Of a stretch of 64,000 nucleotides of DNA, positions 37,212-46,866 are shown one piece after another. This DNA is from Rhodococcus sp. Leaf278 (GTDB lineage Bacteria; Actinomycetota; Actinomycetes; Mycobacteriales; Mycobacteriaceae): positions 108,737-172,736 of the forward strand of contig NZ_LMRR01000045.1 in assembly GCF_001426085.1 (NCBI RefSeq), given 5' to 3'. The stretch's first letter is position 1; the number at the start of each line of letters is the position of its first letter. Both the position numbers and the translations under genes were made by a program. The notes beneath the pieces are model-generated. The model did no database searches, had not been told where the DNA came from, and saw nothing but the letters and a program-made list of their open reading frames with translations.

Positions 37212-38006
37212 GTGCCCGAAGGTCATACCCTGCACCGACTCGCTCGGCTGCATCAACGACGGTTCGGCGGGGCACCGGTCGAGGCGAGCAGTCCCCAGGG
37301 ACGGTTCACCTCCGGTGCCGCGCTGATCGACGGGCTCGTGCTCGAGAGTGCCGAGGCCTGGGGCAAGCATCTGCTCCACCGTTACGAGACCGATCTGATC
37401 GTGCACATTCACCTCGGCCTGTACGGAAAGTTCACCGAACAGTCGGTGCCACTGAACGATCCGGTGGGTGCAGTGCGTCTGCGGATGGTGGGGGAGAAGT
37501 ACGGTTCCGACCTCCGCGGGCCCACGGCCTGCGAGATCTACACCGAGGAGCAGGTCGACGCCCTGGTGGCGCGCCTGGGGCCGGACCCGCTGCGTAAGGA
37601 CGCCGACTCCGACGCTGCCTGGGTACGAATCTCCAAGTCGCGCACGGCAATCGGCACTCTGCTGATGGATCAGAAGGTGCTGGCCGGCGTCGGGAACGTC
37701 TATCGCGCCGAGATCCTTTTTCGGCACGAGATCAATCCGATGCGACCGGGGAAGGACCTCGATCGTGGAGAGTGGGACGCGGTCTGGTTCGACCTCGTCG
37801 AGCTGATGAAGATCGGCGTTCGACGCGGTCGCATCATCACCATCCGGCCCGAGGACGATCACGGAGACACCTACGGTGCCCGTCGACCCCGCTCCTACGT
37901 TTACCGCAGGCAGGGCCTTCCGTGCCGAGTGTGCGGCACGGAAATCCTGCACTCGACGATGCAGGCGCGAAACCTGTTCTGGTGCCCCGTGTGTCAGGCC
38001 ACCTAG
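37212..38006 (+). CDS. Fpg/Nei-family DNA glycosylase/AP lyase (Nei1-like)
   Basis: A 264-aa base-excision repair enzyme. It starts with GTG and reads PEGHTLHRLARLHQRRFGGA: the mature N-terminal proline and the PEGHT (Nei) rather than PELPE (Fpg) motif are visible. The H2TH region contains LLMDQKVLAGVGNVYRAEIL and the C-terminal zinc finger has CRVCG and CPVCQ. It would excise oxidised pyrimidines via Schiff-base chemistry at the proline. It corresponds to Rv2464c. It ends convergently with the next gene, sharing CTAG. Confidence 0.93.
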   Translation: MPEGHTLHRLARLHQRRFGGAPVEASSPQGRFTSGAALIDGLVLESAEAWGKHLLHRYETDLIVHIHLGLYGKFTEQSVPLNDPVGAVRLRMVGEKYGSDLRGPTACEIYTEEQVDALVARLGPDPLRKDADSDAAWVRISKSRTAIGTLLMDQKVLAGVGNVYRAEILFRHEINPMRPGKDLDRGEWDAVWFDLVELMKIGVRRGRIITIRPEDDHGDTYGARRPRSYVYRRQGLPCRVCGTEILHSTMQARNLFWCPVCQAT

Positions 38007-38791
38007 AACCCGCCGAAATCGCCTCCGCCTCCGCCGCCGTCGAAGAAGCCACCGCTGTCTCCGCCGTCGAAGAATCCGCCGCCGTCGTTACCCGCTCCCG
38101 TATCGTCGCCGGTGTAGTCGTCGCCGCCGGACCCATCGCCGGAGCCGTCGGCTCCCATGTCTCCGCCCGCTGCCGTCTCGTCCGGAACTCCGGCCATGCC
38201 GGAGAACATCGCCGAGAACAGGAACATCGAGCCCATTCCCCACGCGCCGGCGACCAGGGCGGGCCGCCACCACGGCTCGGAGTACCAGCCCGCGGGGACC
38301 GGACGGCCTGCTACTCGGCCGCCCGGGTAGTAGTTCGGGGTGCGGTCCGACGGATCCGGTGAAGCCGCGATCTCGCGGCCCTCGAAGTCGACGTTGCGCT
38401 CCTCGGTGACTCGACCCGCCTGCTGTTGGCCGTCGATGCCCTGCACCTCCGGGCCGGGGTCCATGCCCATCGCCACGCGCGCGGCACGGATGTAATAAAG
38501 CCCCTCCAGAGCCGTCTGCTTGGCCAGTCGAGCCTGCTCGGGGGTAGTGGCCTGGTCGATCTGCGACCCGGCGGCGATGTTGCGCTCGGACGCGTCGGCC
38601 AGTGCCTGCTTGGACGGTGTGTCGGTGCCGATCAGATTGTAGACCTGGCCGCCGAGGCGTTCGATCGACTGGCGGGCGTCGGCCTTCGCGTCGGCCAGCG
38701 CAGTCTCGGCCGCAGCAGCCGCGTTCTTCTTGCTTCGCAGCACCAAGAAGGCCACTACGGCGATGACGAGGACGATCAGGACTATTTCCAT
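38003..38791 (-). CDS. Membrane protein with Gly/Asp/Phe-rich C-terminal tail, unknown function
   Basis: A 262-aa protein. One N-terminal TM helix (MEIVLIVLVIAVVAFLVLR) is followed by an Ala-rich, coiled-coil-like segment to about residue 120. A Pro/Tyr/Trp-rich stretch (NYYPGGRVAGRPVPAGWYSE) precedes a second hydrophobic segment (AWGMGSMFLFSAMFSGMAG). The C-terminal ~60 residues are almost only Gly, Asp, Ser and Phe, with the repeated element GGFFDGG. The N-terminal half is often labelled DUF1542-like. I know no function. The low-complexity tail could mediate assembly or phase separation. Confidence 0.78.
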   Translation of the reverse strand: MEIVLIVLVIAVVAFLVLRSKKNAAAAAETALADAKADARQSIERLGGQVYNLIGTDTPSKQALADASERNIAAGSQIDQATTPEQARLAKQTALEGLYYIRAARVAMGMDPGPEVQGIDGQQQAGRVTEERNVDFEGREIAASPDPSDRTPNYYPGGRVAGRPVPAGWYSEPWWRPALVAGAWGMGSMFLFSAMFSGMAGVPDETAAGGDMGADGSGDGSGGDDYTGDDTGAGNDGGGFFDGGDSGGFFDGGGGGGDFGGF

Positions 38792-38901
38792 TTCGGGCCT
38801 TCCGCCGACGGTGCATGTCCGGTTCGTTCGGACAATTCGGACTCCGTTTCAGGGTACGCGGACACGAAAAAGCCCCGCACTGTCAGTGCGGGGCTTTTCG
38901 G

Positions 38902-38975
38902 TGGAGCCGATGACGAGAATCGAACTCGCGTAGCCTGTTTGGAAGACAGGGGCTCTACCATTGAGCTACATCGGC
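38902..38975 (-). tRNA. tRNA-Gly, anticodon UCC
   Basis: On the minus strand: acceptor GCCGATG/CATCGGC, D arm AGCTCAATGGTAGAGC, anticodon loop CTTCCAA with TCC, and T arm GAGTTCGATTCTC. The 3' end reads CCA in the DNA (38902-38904), so CCA is encoded. Length 74 nt including CCA. Confidence 0.95.
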
Positions 38976-39145
38976 ATGCAAACAACAGTCGTGGGATCGC
39001 CAGTTCCGTCGCCTGCGTTTCAAGACTGTACCCAAAGCCGTTGCCGGATTCCAAACCGGCATGCCGCGCCGGGTTCGCTCGAACGCCATCGGTGGGGCGC
39101 CGATGAGGGGCTACTATCGGTTGCTGTTCAATGGTGTGGGTACGA

Positions 39146-39219
39146 CGGGGTGTGGCGCAGCTTGGTAGCGCATCCGCTTTGGGAGCGGAGGGTCGCAGGT
39201 TCAATTCCTGTCACCCCGA
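39146..39219 (+). tRNA. tRNA-Pro, anticodon UGG
   Basis: Plus-strand cloverleaf: acceptor CGGGGTG/CACCCCG, D arm GCGCAGCTTGGTAGCGC, anticodon stem-loop CCGCTTTGGGAGCGG with TGG, and T arm CAGGTTCAATTCCTG. Discriminator A, no encoded CCA. It lies just upstream of tig, as in mycobacteria. Confidence 0.95.
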
Positions 39220-39331
39220 CAAATGAGGGCCGCAGGCACGGTTCGCCGTGTTCGCGGCGAGCGAGGTAAGACCGCAAGCCAGCACCGTAAGCACCACCAG
39301 CAAGCAAGAATTACCAGAAGGAGCATGTCCC

Positions 39332-40711
39332 GTGAAGAGCACCGTCGAGCAGCTGAGCCCGACGCGAGTCCGTATCAACGTTGAGGTGCCCTTCGAGGAG
39401 CTCAAGCCTGATTTCGACCGCGCGTACAAGGCTTTGGCTCAGCAGATCCGCCTCCCCGGATTCCGTCCCGGCAAGGCTCCGGCCAAGTTGCTCGAAGCGC
39501 GCGTCGGCCGCGGTGCGGTACTCGAGCAGGTCGTCAACGACGCTCTTCCCGCTCGTTACTCCGAGGCCGTGACCAACGAGAAGGTCAAGGTCATCGGCCA
39601 GCCCGAGATCGAGATCACCAAGATCGAAGACGGCACCGAGCTCACGTTCACGGCCGAGGTCGACGTGCGTCCCGAGATCGCGTTGCCGGACTACTCGACC
39701 ATCAGCGTCGTCGTCGACCCGCTCGAGGTCAAAGACGAAGCCGTCGACGAGCAGCTGCAGTCGCTACGCCAGCGTTTCGGCACCCTGACCGGTGTCGATC
39801 GTCCCGTCCAGTCCGGTGACTTCGTCTCGATCGACCTCTCGGCCACCGTCGACGGCGAGAACGTCGAAGAGGCAACCGCGAGCGGACTGTCCCACGAGGT
39901 CGGCTCCGGCCAGCTCATCGAAGGACTCGACGACGCGATCATCGGCGTCTCTGCGGACGAGTCGAAGGAGTTCACCTCCACTCTGGTCGCCGGGGAGTAC
40001 GCAGGCAAGGAAGCCGTCGTCACGGTCAAGGTCGTGTCCGTCAAGGAGCGCGAGCTGCCCGAGGCCGACGACGAGTTCGCCCAGCTCGCCAGCGAGTTCG
40101 ACACGTTCGACGAGTTGCTCGCCGATCTGAAGACGCGTGTCGAGCGGGTTGCGAAGGTCGAGCAGGCCGGTCAGATCCGCGACAAGGTACTCGAGACGCT
40201 GCTCGACACGCTCGAGATTCCGGCTCCCGAGGCCGTCGTCAAGGCCGAGGTCGATTCCCAGGTGCACGAGGCCATTCACGGTCTCGATCACAACGAGGAA
40301 GCACTCGCCGAGCTGCTCGAGTCGCAGGGTTCGAGCCGCGAAGAGTTCGACAAGGACGTCAAGGAGGGTGCCGAGAAGTCGGTACGCACCCAGCTCTTGC
40401 TCGACGCGATCGCCGAGGCCGAGAACACTCAGGTCGGCCAGGACGAGCTCACCGAGCGGATCATCTTCCAGGCGCAGCGCTACGGCATGCCGCCCGAGCA
40501 GTTCATCCAGCAGGTGCAGCAGGCCAACCAGCTCGGTGCGGTCTTCGCCGACGTCAAGCGCGGTAAGGCGCTCGCTTCGGTCGTCGAGCGCGTCACGGTG
40601 ACCGACACCAACGGAGCCACCGTCGACACGGCAGAGCTGTTCGGCAGCCCCGCCGATGCTCCCGACGAGGTCGAAGCAGCTGATTCTTCCGAGGGCGAAC
40701 AAGAGAAGTAA
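39332..40711 (+). CDS. tig: Trigger factor (ribosome-associated chaperone / prolyl isomerase)
   Basis: A 459-aa trigger factor. The ribosome-binding N-domain contains [20 protein letters not shown], a close form of the GFRxGKxP signature. A PPIase domain (about residues 155-240, [20 protein letters not shown]) and the helical C-domain follow. It binds nascent chains at the exit tunnel. The GTG at 39332 has AGAAGGAG upstream. An acidic tail ([14 protein letters not shown]) ends the protein. A strong terminator separates it from clpP1, so the chaperone and the protease are adjacent but probably separate transcripts. Confidence 0.96.
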   Translation: MKSTVEQLSPTRVRINVEVPFEELKPDFDRAYKALAQQIRLPGFRPGKAPAKLLEARVGRGAVLEQVVNDALPARYSEAVTNEKVKVIGQPEIEITKIEDGTELTFTAEVDVRPEIALPDYSTISVVVDPLEVKDEAVDEQLQSLRQRFGTLTGVDRPVQSGDFVSIDLSATVDGENVEEATASGLSHEVGSGQLIEGLDDAIIGVSADESKEFTSTLVAGEYAGKEAVVTVKVVSVKERELPEADDEFAQLASEFDTFDELLADLKTRVERVAKVEQAGQIRDKVLETLLDTLEIPAPEAVVKAEVDSQVHEAIHGLDHNEEALAELLESQGSSREEFDKDVKEGAEKSVRTQLLLDAIAEAENTQVGQDELTERIIFQAQRYGMPPEQFIQQVQQANQLGAVFADVKRGKALASVVERVTVTDTNGATVDTAELFGSPADAPDEVEAADSSEGEQEK

Positions 40712-40725
40712 CGCTCACAGCGAAC

Positions 40726-40757
40726 GACGGCGGTTCCGGGACTCCGGAGCCGCCGTC
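40726..40757 (+). terminator. Intrinsic terminator between tig and clpP1
   Basis: A 14-bp stem with one T-G wobble (GACGGCGGTTCCGG / CCGGAGCCGCCGTC) and a GACT loop begins 14 bases after the tig stop. TTTCGTT follows. This is a good rho-independent terminator. Confidence 0.85.
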
Positions 40758-40811
40758 TTTCGTTAGTGTCTGTGTCAGGAACCAACGAATTGTTATGAAA
40801 AGGCAGGTACC

Positions 40812-41444
40812 GTGACTGTTCAGAATCCGGCGGCTTCGCACGAGCAGAGTCCCGTCATGACTTCGGCCGCAGCAGGGTTGAATCTCAGCGACTCCGTGTA
40901 CGAGCGTCTGCTTCAAAACCGCATCATTTTCCTCGGTACCCAGGTCGACGACGACATCGCCAACAAGTTGTGCGCCCAGATCCTGTTGCTCTCTGCCGAG
41001 GACGCCACTCGCGACATCTCGCTGTACATCAACTCGCCCGGTGGTTCGGTCACCGCGGGCATGGCCATCTTCGACACCATGGAATTCGCCGAGTGCGACA
41101 TCGCGACCTACGGCATGGGTCTGGCCGCCTCGATGGGCCAGTTCCTGCTCTCGGCCGGTGCCAAGGGCAAGCGATACGCCCTGCCACACGCGCGCATCAT
41201 GATGCATCAGCCCTCGGCCGGTATCGGCGGCAGTGCCTCCGACATCGCCATCATGGCCGAACAGTTCGCGCACACCAAGCGTGAGATGGCCGAGCTCATC
41301 GCTCAGCACACCGGTCAGACCGTCGAGCAGATCACCGAGGACTCCGATCGCGACCGGTGGTTCACCGCCCAGGCCGCCAAGGAATACGGGTTCGTGGATC
41401 ACGTCGTCAGCCGCGCGCAGCAGGCCGGCGGAATCGGCGAGTAA
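40812..41444 (+). CDS. clpP1: ATP-dependent Clp protease proteolytic subunit 1
   Basis: A 210-aa serine peptidase. Catalytic serine lies in [18 protein letters not shown], histidine in ARIMMHQPS and aspartate in EDSDRDRW. The N-terminal ~30 residues form the axial-loop/propeptide region. In actinobacteria ClpP1 and ClpP2 form a mixed tetradecamer that works with ClpX or ClpC. The GTG start and 46-base spacing to clpP2 indicate a bicistronic operon. The tig terminator precedes it. Confidence 0.96.
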   Translation: MTVQNPAASHEQSPVMTSAAAGLNLSDSVYERLLQNRIIFLGTQVDDDIANKLCAQILLLSAEDATRDISLYINSPGGSVTAGMAIFDTMEFAECDIATYGMGLAASMGQFLLSAGAKGKRYALPHARIMMHQPSAGIGGSASDIAIMAEQFAHTKREMAELIAQHTGQTVEQITEDSDRDRWFTAQAAKEYGFVDHVVSRAQQAGGIGE

Positions 41445-41490
41445 ATCGGCCGTAGCCGCCGACCTCGATCACTCACATCTTGGAGAAACG

Positions 41491-42132
41491 ATGACAAACC
41501 TGTTCGATCCCAATCAGTTGCCGTCCTCGCGGTACATCCTCCCGTCCTTCGTCGAGCACTCCAGTTACGGCGTCAAGGAATCGAACCCGTACAACAAGCT
41601 GTTCGAGGAGCGCATCATCTTCCTCGGCGTGCAGGTCGACGACGCGTCCGCCAACGACGTGATGGCACAGCTGCTGGTGCTCGAGGGGCTCGACCCCGAC
41701 CGGGACATCACCATGTACATCAACTCGCCCGGCGGATCGTTCACCTCGCTGATGGCGATCTACGACACCATGCAGTACGTCCGCGCGGACGTTGCCACTG
41801 TCTGCCTCGGCCAGGCTGCCTCGGCCGCAGCGGTACTGCTCGCGGCCGGTACCCCGGGCAAGCGTGCAGCTCTGCCGAACGCGCGGGTGCTGATCCATCA
41901 GCCGTCCAGCGGTGGAATCCAGGGCCAGGTCTCGGACCTCGAGATCCAGGCTGCAGAGATCGAGCGCATGCGTCGTCTCATGGAGACCACTCTCGGTCGC
42001 CACACCGGCAAGGACCCCGACGTCATCCGCAAGGACACCGATCGCGACAAGATCCTCACCGCGGAGCAGGCCAAGGACTACGGCATCATCGACACCGTGT
42101 TCGAGTACCGCAAGCTGTCCGCACAGAAGTAG
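41491..42132 (+). CDS. clpP2: ATP-dependent Clp protease proteolytic subunit 2
   Basis: A 213-aa ClpP paralogue. Serine in [20 protein letters not shown], histidine in [12 protein letters not shown], aspartate in DTDRDKIL. In mycobacteria the P2 ring is the one that docks ClpX and ClpC, whereas P1 brings most peptidase activity. The ATG at 41491 has TTGGAGAAA upstream. A hairpin lies after its stop, and clpX starts about 300 bases on from its own region. Confidence 0.96.
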   Translation: MTNLFDPNQLPSSRYILPSFVEHSSYGVKESNPYNKLFEERIIFLGVQVDDASANDVMAQLLVLEGLDPDRDITMYINSPGGSFTSLMAIYDTMQYVRADVATVCLGQAASAAAVLLAAGTPGKRAALPNARVLIHQPSSGGIQGQVSDLEIQAAEIERMRRLMETTLGRHTGKDPDVIRKDTDRDKILTAEQAKDYGIIDTVFEYRKLSAQK

Positions 42133-42181
42133 GACAGCGAGTTTCACCGGTCGGGCCGTGACGGTCCGGCTCGAGTTCCGG

Positions 42182-42213
42182 CGCCGGGTGTGAGTGAAAA
42201 ACTCCGCCCGGCG
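42182..42213 (+). terminator. Hairpin after clpP2, probable terminator
   Basis: CGCCGGGTGTGAGT pairs with ACTCCGCCCGGCG (one bulged T, one T-G pair) across a GAAAA loop, 50 bases after the clpP2 stop. No T-run follows, so termination strength is uncertain. The remaining 42214-42426 leader to clpX holds no gene I can support, and no promoter hexamers I would name. Confidence 0.55.
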
Positions 42214-42426
42214 ATCGTGATCTACGGCCCGAATGTCGGAACAGACGAAATCGGGTGGCGAATCACCGGAAACAACCCGCCCATGTTCGGCGAACACGGG
42301 TAGCGTCGCACCCAAGAACTCGGGCGAGCGATATCGGCATCACGAAAGCCCGGGAAGTAGCCCACGGCGTCTCGGCACTGTCGGACGGCGTGGGGCGTAC
42401 GCGGACAAGGAAGTAGGAACCTCCGA

Positions 42427-43707
42427 ATGGCACGCATCGGTGACGGTGGCGATCTGCTGAAGTGCTCGTTCTGCGGCAAGAGCCAGAAGCAGGTCAAGAA
42501 GCTCATTGCTGGACCAGGGGTGTACATCTGCGATGAGTGCATCGACCTGTGCAACGAGATCATCGAGGAGGAGTTGGCCGAATCGAGCGAAGTCAAGCTC
42601 GACGACCTACCCAAGCCCTCCGAGATCAAGGATTTTCTCGAGAACTACGTGATCGGTCAGGACGCTGCCAAGCGCACGCTGGCCGTTGCGGTCTACAACC
42701 ACTACAAGCGCATCCAGGCCGGCGACAAGGCCCGTGATGTGCGGGGCGAGTCGGTCGAACTGGCCAAGTCCAACATTCTGATGCTCGGACCGACCGGCTG
42801 CGGAAAGACATATCTTGCGCAAACGTTGGCCAAGATGCTCAACGTGCCGTTCGCCATCGCCGACGCCACCGCGCTCACCGAGGCCGGGTACGTGGGCGAG
42901 GACGTCGAGAACATCTTGCTCAAGCTGATCCAGGCCGCCGATTACGACGTCAAGCGGGCCGAGACCGGCATTATCTACATCGACGAGGTCGACAAGATCG
43001 CTCGCAAGAGCGAGAACCCGTCGATCACGCGAGATGTGTCCGGCGAGGGCGTTCAGCAGGCTCTGCTGAAGATTCTCGAGGGAACTCAGGCCAGTGTGCC
43101 GCCGCAGGGCGGTCGCAAGCATCCGCATCAGGAATTCATCCAGATCGACACCACGAACGTTCTCTTCATCGTCGCCGGTGCTTTCGCCGGCCTCGAGAAG
43201 ATCGTGTCCGATCGTGTCGGCAAGCGAGGTCTGGGATTCGGGGCCGAGGTTCGCTCCAAGGCCGAGATCGACACCCAGGATCACTTCGCCGAGGTCATGC
43301 CGGAGGATCTGATCAAGTTCGGACTGATCCCCGAGTTCATCGGCCGACTGCCGATGATCGCGTCGGTGACGAACTTGGACAAGGAATCGCTCGTCACGAT
43401 TCTGTCCGAGCCGAAGAACGCGCTCGTCAAGCAGTACCGTCGCCTGTTCGACATGGACGGCGTCGAGCTCGAGTTCACTGCCGAGGCCCTGGACGCAATC
43501 GCCGATCAGGCGATTCTTCGCGGTACCGGTGCTCGTGGACTGCGCGCCATCATGGAAGAAGTTCTGCTGCCGGTGATGTACGACATCCCCAGCCGGGACG
43601 ACGTCGAGAAGGTCGTAGTCACCGCGGAGACTGTCAACGACAACGTGCTGCCGACCATCGTGCCGCGCAAGCCCGAGCGACCGGAGCGTCGCGACAAGTC
43701 GGCCTGA
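42427..43707 (+). CDS. clpX: ATP-dependent Clp protease ATPase subunit ClpX
   Basis: A 426-aa AAA+ unfoldase. The N-terminal zinc-binding domain has [18 protein letters not shown] and [13 protein letters not shown]. The AAA+ module has Walker [19 protein letters not shown] and Walker [17 protein letters not shown]. The GLGFGAEV segment holds the LGF loop that docks into ClpP, and [17 protein letters not shown] is strongly conserved. It delivers substrates to the ClpP1P2 complex encoded just upstream. A very strong terminator follows. Confidence 0.96.
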   Translation: MARIGDGGDLLKCSFCGKSQKQVKKLIAGPGVYICDECIDLCNEIIEEELAESSEVKLDDLPKPSEIKDFLENYVIGQDAAKRTLAVAVYNHYKRIQAGDKARDVRGESVELAKSNILMLGPTGCGKTYLAQTLAKMLNVPFAIADATALTEAGYVGEDVENILLKLIQAADYDVKRAETGIIYIDEVDKIARKSENPSITRDVSGEGVQQALLKILEGTQASVPPQGGRKHPHQEFIQIDTTNVLFIVAGAFAGLEKIVSDRVGKRGLGFGAEVRSKAEIDTQDHFAEVMPEDLIKFGLIPEFIGRLPMIASVTNLDKESLVTILSEPKNALVKQYRRLFDMDGVELEFTAEALDAIADQAILRGTGARGLRAIMEEVLLPVMYDIPSRDDVEKVVVTAETVNDNVLPTIVPRKPERPERRDKSA

Positions 43708-43722
43708 CGGTCCCACTGAACA

Positions 43723-43763
43723 ACACGAGCCCCGATCATCGAAACGATGATCGGGGCTCGTGT
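43723..43763. terminator. Bidirectional terminator between clpX and the hydrolase gene
   Basis: A perfect 19-bp stem (arms 43723-43741 and 43745-43763) with an AAA loop separates the convergent clpX (ends 43707) and metallo-beta-lactamase-fold gene (ends 43778). It would stop transcription from either side and marks the boundary between core and catabolic genes. Confidence 0.85.
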
Positions 43764-43777
43764 CGTCTGTGGCCTGT

Positions 43778-44575
43778 TCAGCCGACTCTCACGACGTGTG
43801 GGTGACGCTCGATCGACGTGAATCGCGCGGACACCAGTGGGTCGTGACCGGGCACGATGTGCTCGGGACCGTCGGCCAGTTCCTTGATTCTGTCGAAGGC
43901 CCCGAACATGTCCGGTAGGCAGTGCAGTATCGCGAACGGGCTGTCGGACTCGATGTTCTCGTAGAAGTGACTGGCATCGGAGGCCAGCACGACGTTCCCG
44001 CGCGCGGTACGTAGTCGAACGACCTGCATTCCCGCGGTATGGCCGCCGACGGAGTGCACCGACAGGCCGGGGAGCAGCTCACTGTCGCCGTCCACGAGGT
44101 CGAGTCGCGAGCTCGCGGCCACGTGATCGATATCCGGTCGGGAGTGCAACCACTGCTCCTGGCCGATTCGTTCGGCCCACGGACTGTTCCAGTACTCGAG
44201 TTCGCGTTGCTGCAGGACGTAGCGGGCTCGCGGCATGTCGGCGACGATTCCCGTGTGGTCGTAATGCAGATGGGTCAACACACAGAGATCGATGTCGCCG
44301 GGCGCGATGCCCAGGCGACCGATGATGTCGAGCGGGGAGCCGAAGTACTCGAGCCCGGGCATTCCACTCGCTGTGGACGGTGCAATACCGGCGTCGATCA
44401 GAACAGTGTCGGTGTGGGATACGGCGAGCCACACGTAGTAGGCGGTGGGGTGGGGCTCGCCGCCACGGTCGTCGGCATAGTGGAAGTGGCTGCTGCGCAC
44501 TGCGGTTCGACTCGCGTACTGCACAGCGAACACCCGCCACTGGCCTGCCGTGTCAGGCCGCATGTCGTCGATCAT
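43778..44575 (-). CDS. Metallo-beta-lactamase-fold hydrolase, lactonase-like
   Basis: A 265-aa MBL-fold enzyme with the dinuclear-zinc motif LTHLHYDHTGIVAD, a further ligand in SVGGHTAGMQVVRL, the bridging aspartate in VLASDASHFYENI and the last histidine in EHIVPGHDPLV. The pattern resembles N-acyl-homoserine lactonases and related metallohydrolases. It begins 6 bases after the permease stop and is surely co-transcribed with it. This suggests hydrolysis of an ester or lactone imported by that permease, such as a quinate or shikimate ester or a lactone form. The reaction is not proven; a detoxifying lactonase is an alternative. Confidence 0.82.
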   Translation of the reverse strand: MIDDMRPDTAGQWRVFAVQYASRTAVRSSHFHYADDRGGEPHPTAYYVWLAVSHTDTVLIDAGIAPSTASGMPGLEYFGSPLDIIGRLGIAPGDIDLCVLTHLHYDHTGIVADMPRARYVLQQRELEYWNSPWAERIGQEQWLHSRPDIDHVAASSRLDLVDGDSELLPGLSVHSVGGHTAGMQVVRLRTARGNVVLASDASHFYENIESDSPFAILHCLPDMFGAFDRIKELADGPEHIVPGHDPLVSARFTSIERHPHVVRVG

Positions 44576-44581
44576 CGATGG

Positions 44582-45940
44582 TCAGTGCGAGTTCGCGGTA
44601 GCGGCATCCGCGATACGAGGCTTCGTACCGAGCTCATCGGTGGGGGTCCGGAACGTTTCCTTGGAGGTGGAGACGATGGCGACGTTGACTGCACAGAACA
44701 CCGCGGTGACGATGGCGACCGGTAGCCAGGCGCCGATCTCGGCACCGGCGATCGCTCCGGCGATGGTCGGCGCGAATCCTGCGATGGCAAAACCGATCTG
44801 GGTACCGAGAGCTGTGCCGGTCAGACGCACCCGAGCCGGGAACATCTCGCCGTAGAACGAGGGCCAGACGCCACCGGTGGCACTGTGCACGAATCCGAAC
44901 ATCACGATGCCGAGGACGAAGATCAGTGCGTAGTTGCCGATCGAGATGGACCAGAGGTAGCCGAACATGAGGATGGCGCAGCCGATCGATCCGAAGAGGA
45001 ACACCGGCTTGCGGCCGATGCGGTCGGAGAGCGAACCGAAGAAGGGCAGCGCGAACAGTGCGACGACGTTGGCGAGTACGCCGACCCACAGCATCGGAGT
45101 GCGTTCGAGGCCAACGGTATTGACGGCATACGACAGCGCGTAGACGGTGAAGATGGTGCTGACAGAGGCGATGACAGCGGCGAACATGACGCGAAGAACG
45201 GCGCGCCAATGGTCGGCCAGAAGTTCGGCCAAGGGCAGGCGCTGAGGTTCGTTGGATGCGACCTCTTCCTCGAACACCGGGGTCTCGTCGAGGGAACGAC
45301 GGATGAGGAACGCGGCGACGACGACAAAAGCACTGAGGAAGAACGGGATTCGCCAACCCCAGCTGAGCAGCTGGTCCTCGGGAAGCATGGCGACGGGCAG
45401 GAACACCGCCGTGGCGAGGATTTGGCCACCCTGAGTACCGCTGAGAGTGAAGCTGGTGAAGAACGCACGCCGGTTGTCCGGAGCGTGCTCGAGTGTCATC
45501 GAGTTGGCACCCGCCTGCTCGCCGCCGGCGGAGAATCCCTGCGCGAGTCGGAGCAGGACGAGGATGATCGGCGCGGCGATTCCGATGGATTCGTAGGAGG
45601 GCAGGACGCCGACACCGAGGGTCGCGATACCCATCAACAGGACGGTGGCGACCATGACCTTCTTGCGACCGTAACGATCACCGATGTGTCCGAGAACCAG
45701 CGCTCCCAGCGGGCGAGCGAGATACCCGACCCCGAACGTCGCCAAGGCCAGCAGGGTTCCGGTGGCCGGGTTCGATCCCGGAAAGAACACGCGGCCGAAC
45801 ACCAGGGCCGCTGCGGTGCCGTAGATGAAGAAGTCGTAGTACTCGAGCGCACTGCCCACCCACGCGGCGGTGGCGGCCTTGCGTGGGTTCGCACCCGCTC
45901 GGAGGGGTGTGGGGGTCGGTCCGGATGCAACGGGATCCAT
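44582..45940 (-). CDS. MHS-family MFS permease, probable shikimate/quinate or hydroxy-aromatic acid transporter
   Basis: A 452-aa permease of the metabolite:H+ symporter group. The start ANPRKAATAAWVGSALEYYD and FFIYGTAAALVFGRVFFP are the MHS signature, with the TM2-3 loop GHIGDRYGRKKVMVATVLLM and the TM8-9 loop SDRIGRKPVF. ShiA, PcaK-like and KgtP proteins belong here. The TetR gene and the shikimate genes nearby point to shikimate, quinate or related acids as substrate. A candidate TetR operator lies 76 bases upstream. It forms an operon with the downstream hydrolase. Confidence 0.85.
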   Translation of the reverse strand: MDPVASGPTPTPLRAGANPRKAATAAWVGSALEYYDFFIYGTAAALVFGRVFFPGSNPATGTLLALATFGVGYLARPLGALVLGHIGDRYGRKKVMVATVLLMGIATLGVGVLPSYESIGIAAPIILVLLRLAQGFSAGGEQAGANSMTLEHAPDNRRAFFTSFTLSGTQGGQILATAVFLPVAMLPEDQLLSWGWRIPFFLSAFVVVAAFLIRRSLDETPVFEEEVASNEPQRLPLAELLADHWRAVLRVMFAAVIASVSTIFTVYALSYAVNTVGLERTPMLWVGVLANVVALFALPFFGSLSDRIGRKPVFLFGSIGCAILMFGYLWSISIGNYALIFVLGIVMFGFVHSATGGVWPSFYGEMFPARVRLTGTALGTQIGFAIAGFAPTIAGAIAGAEIGAWLPVAIVTAVFCAVNVAIVSTSKETFRTPTDELGTKPRIADAATANSH

Positions 45941-46015
45941 CGTCGTTCGTCTCTCTTCGTGTGACGGGGGGAGCTGAGGTGCCCTTCGACACTGCGATCC
46001 AGCCGATCGAATCGC

Positions 46016-46033
46016 TAATGTACTAAATGGTTA
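46016..46033. promoter_or_regulatory. Candidate operator of the catabolic TetR regulator (site 1, permease promoter)
   Basis: TAATGTACTAAATGGTTA, 76 bases upstream of the permease start, on the strand away from it. The second copy at 46867-46884 (reverse orientation) matches in 15 of 18 positions. The two flank the TetR gene and precede the two shikimate-related transcription units, which supports a common operator. Confidence 0.55.
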
Positions 46034-46114
46034 AAACCGGGCGTTCCTAGATACTGAACGTGATCCATGCCACGTGTCAACCCCGAATGAGATTCGAAGG
46101 ACTCGACGGCGTCG

Positions 46115-46792
46115 TTACGGTGTCGATGTGGTGAGAAACGCGATGATCATGTCGCCGAGCATGGAGCGCAGGCGTTCTCGGTGTGCGACATCGGTCAGAT
46201 CTCGGCCGAACAGGGCCTCGAACGTGTAGCGATTGGACAGTCGGAACACGCAGAAGCTGCTGATCGCCATGTGGATGTCGAGGGCATCGACATCGGTGCG
46301 AAAGATCCCCTGGGCCTGCCCTCGGGTGAGAATGTCGCCCAACAGTTCGGCGGCCGGGTTGCCGAGATTGCTCAACGCCTCCGAGGTGCTGATGTGCTCG
46401 CCGCGCAGGATGTTCTCGGTGGACACCAACCGGATGAAGTCGGGGTTCTGCTCGTGATGATCGAAGGTCAGCGACGCGATGGCCCGAATGGCCTCCACCG
46501 GCCCGAGTCCCTCGACGTCCACGGCTCGTTCCCGCTCGCGGATGCGCAGGTACGACCGCTCCAGGACTGCCTTGTACAGCCCTTCCTTGTCGGTGAAGTA
46601 GTAGTACAACATTCGCTTGGTGGTGTGCGTTCGCTCGGCGATCTCGTCGATTCGTGCTCCGGCAAAGCCCTTGTCTGCAAACTCCTCGGTCGCGACCTCG
46701 AGGATGTTGTGACGGGTCAGGTCGCTGTTGCGTCGACGCTTGACGGTGGGTCCGCTGCCGTCGTCGGACGAGTCGGGTGCGCGCGCAGGCAT
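46115..46792 (-). CDS. TetR-family regulator of the shikimate/protocatechuate cluster
   Basis: A 225-aa TetR repressor. A disordered, charged N-terminus (ARAPDSSDDGSGPTVKRRRN) precedes the HTH domain (LTRHNILEVATEEFADKGFA, GARIDEIAERTHTTKRMLYY, YFTDKEGLYKAVLERSYLRI). The C-terminal domain resembles the TetR_C_6/HTH_AcrR-type ligand domains. It lies between the permease operon and the dehydrogenase operon, and two copies of an 18-bp motif flank it. It probably represses both operons and itself, with a shikimate-pathway intermediate or protocatechuate as inducer. The related C. glutamicum qsu cluster uses a LysR activator instead. Confidence 0.87.
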   Translation of the reverse strand: MPARAPDSSDDGSGPTVKRRRNSDLTRHNILEVATEEFADKGFAGARIDEIAERTHTTKRMLYYYFTDKEGLYKAVLERSYLRIRERERAVDVEGLGPVEAIRAIASLTFDHHEQNPDFIRLVSTENILRGEHISTSEALSNLGNPAAELLGDILTRGQAQGIFRTDVDALDIHMAISSFCVFRLSNRYTFEALFGRDLTDVAHRERLRSMLGDMIIAFLTTSTP

Positions 46793-46866
46793 GGATCAAC
46801 TCTATCGCCGTCGATTGTGCGGAAAGGGTTGGGCGCGGGCCCATGGAGTAGTACCGTCGAGCTAAC

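Noticed and set aside
42233-42460. 75-codon frame in the clpX leader considered as a small gene
   Set aside because: It overlaps the clpX start in another frame, has polar random composition and no ribosome-binding site.
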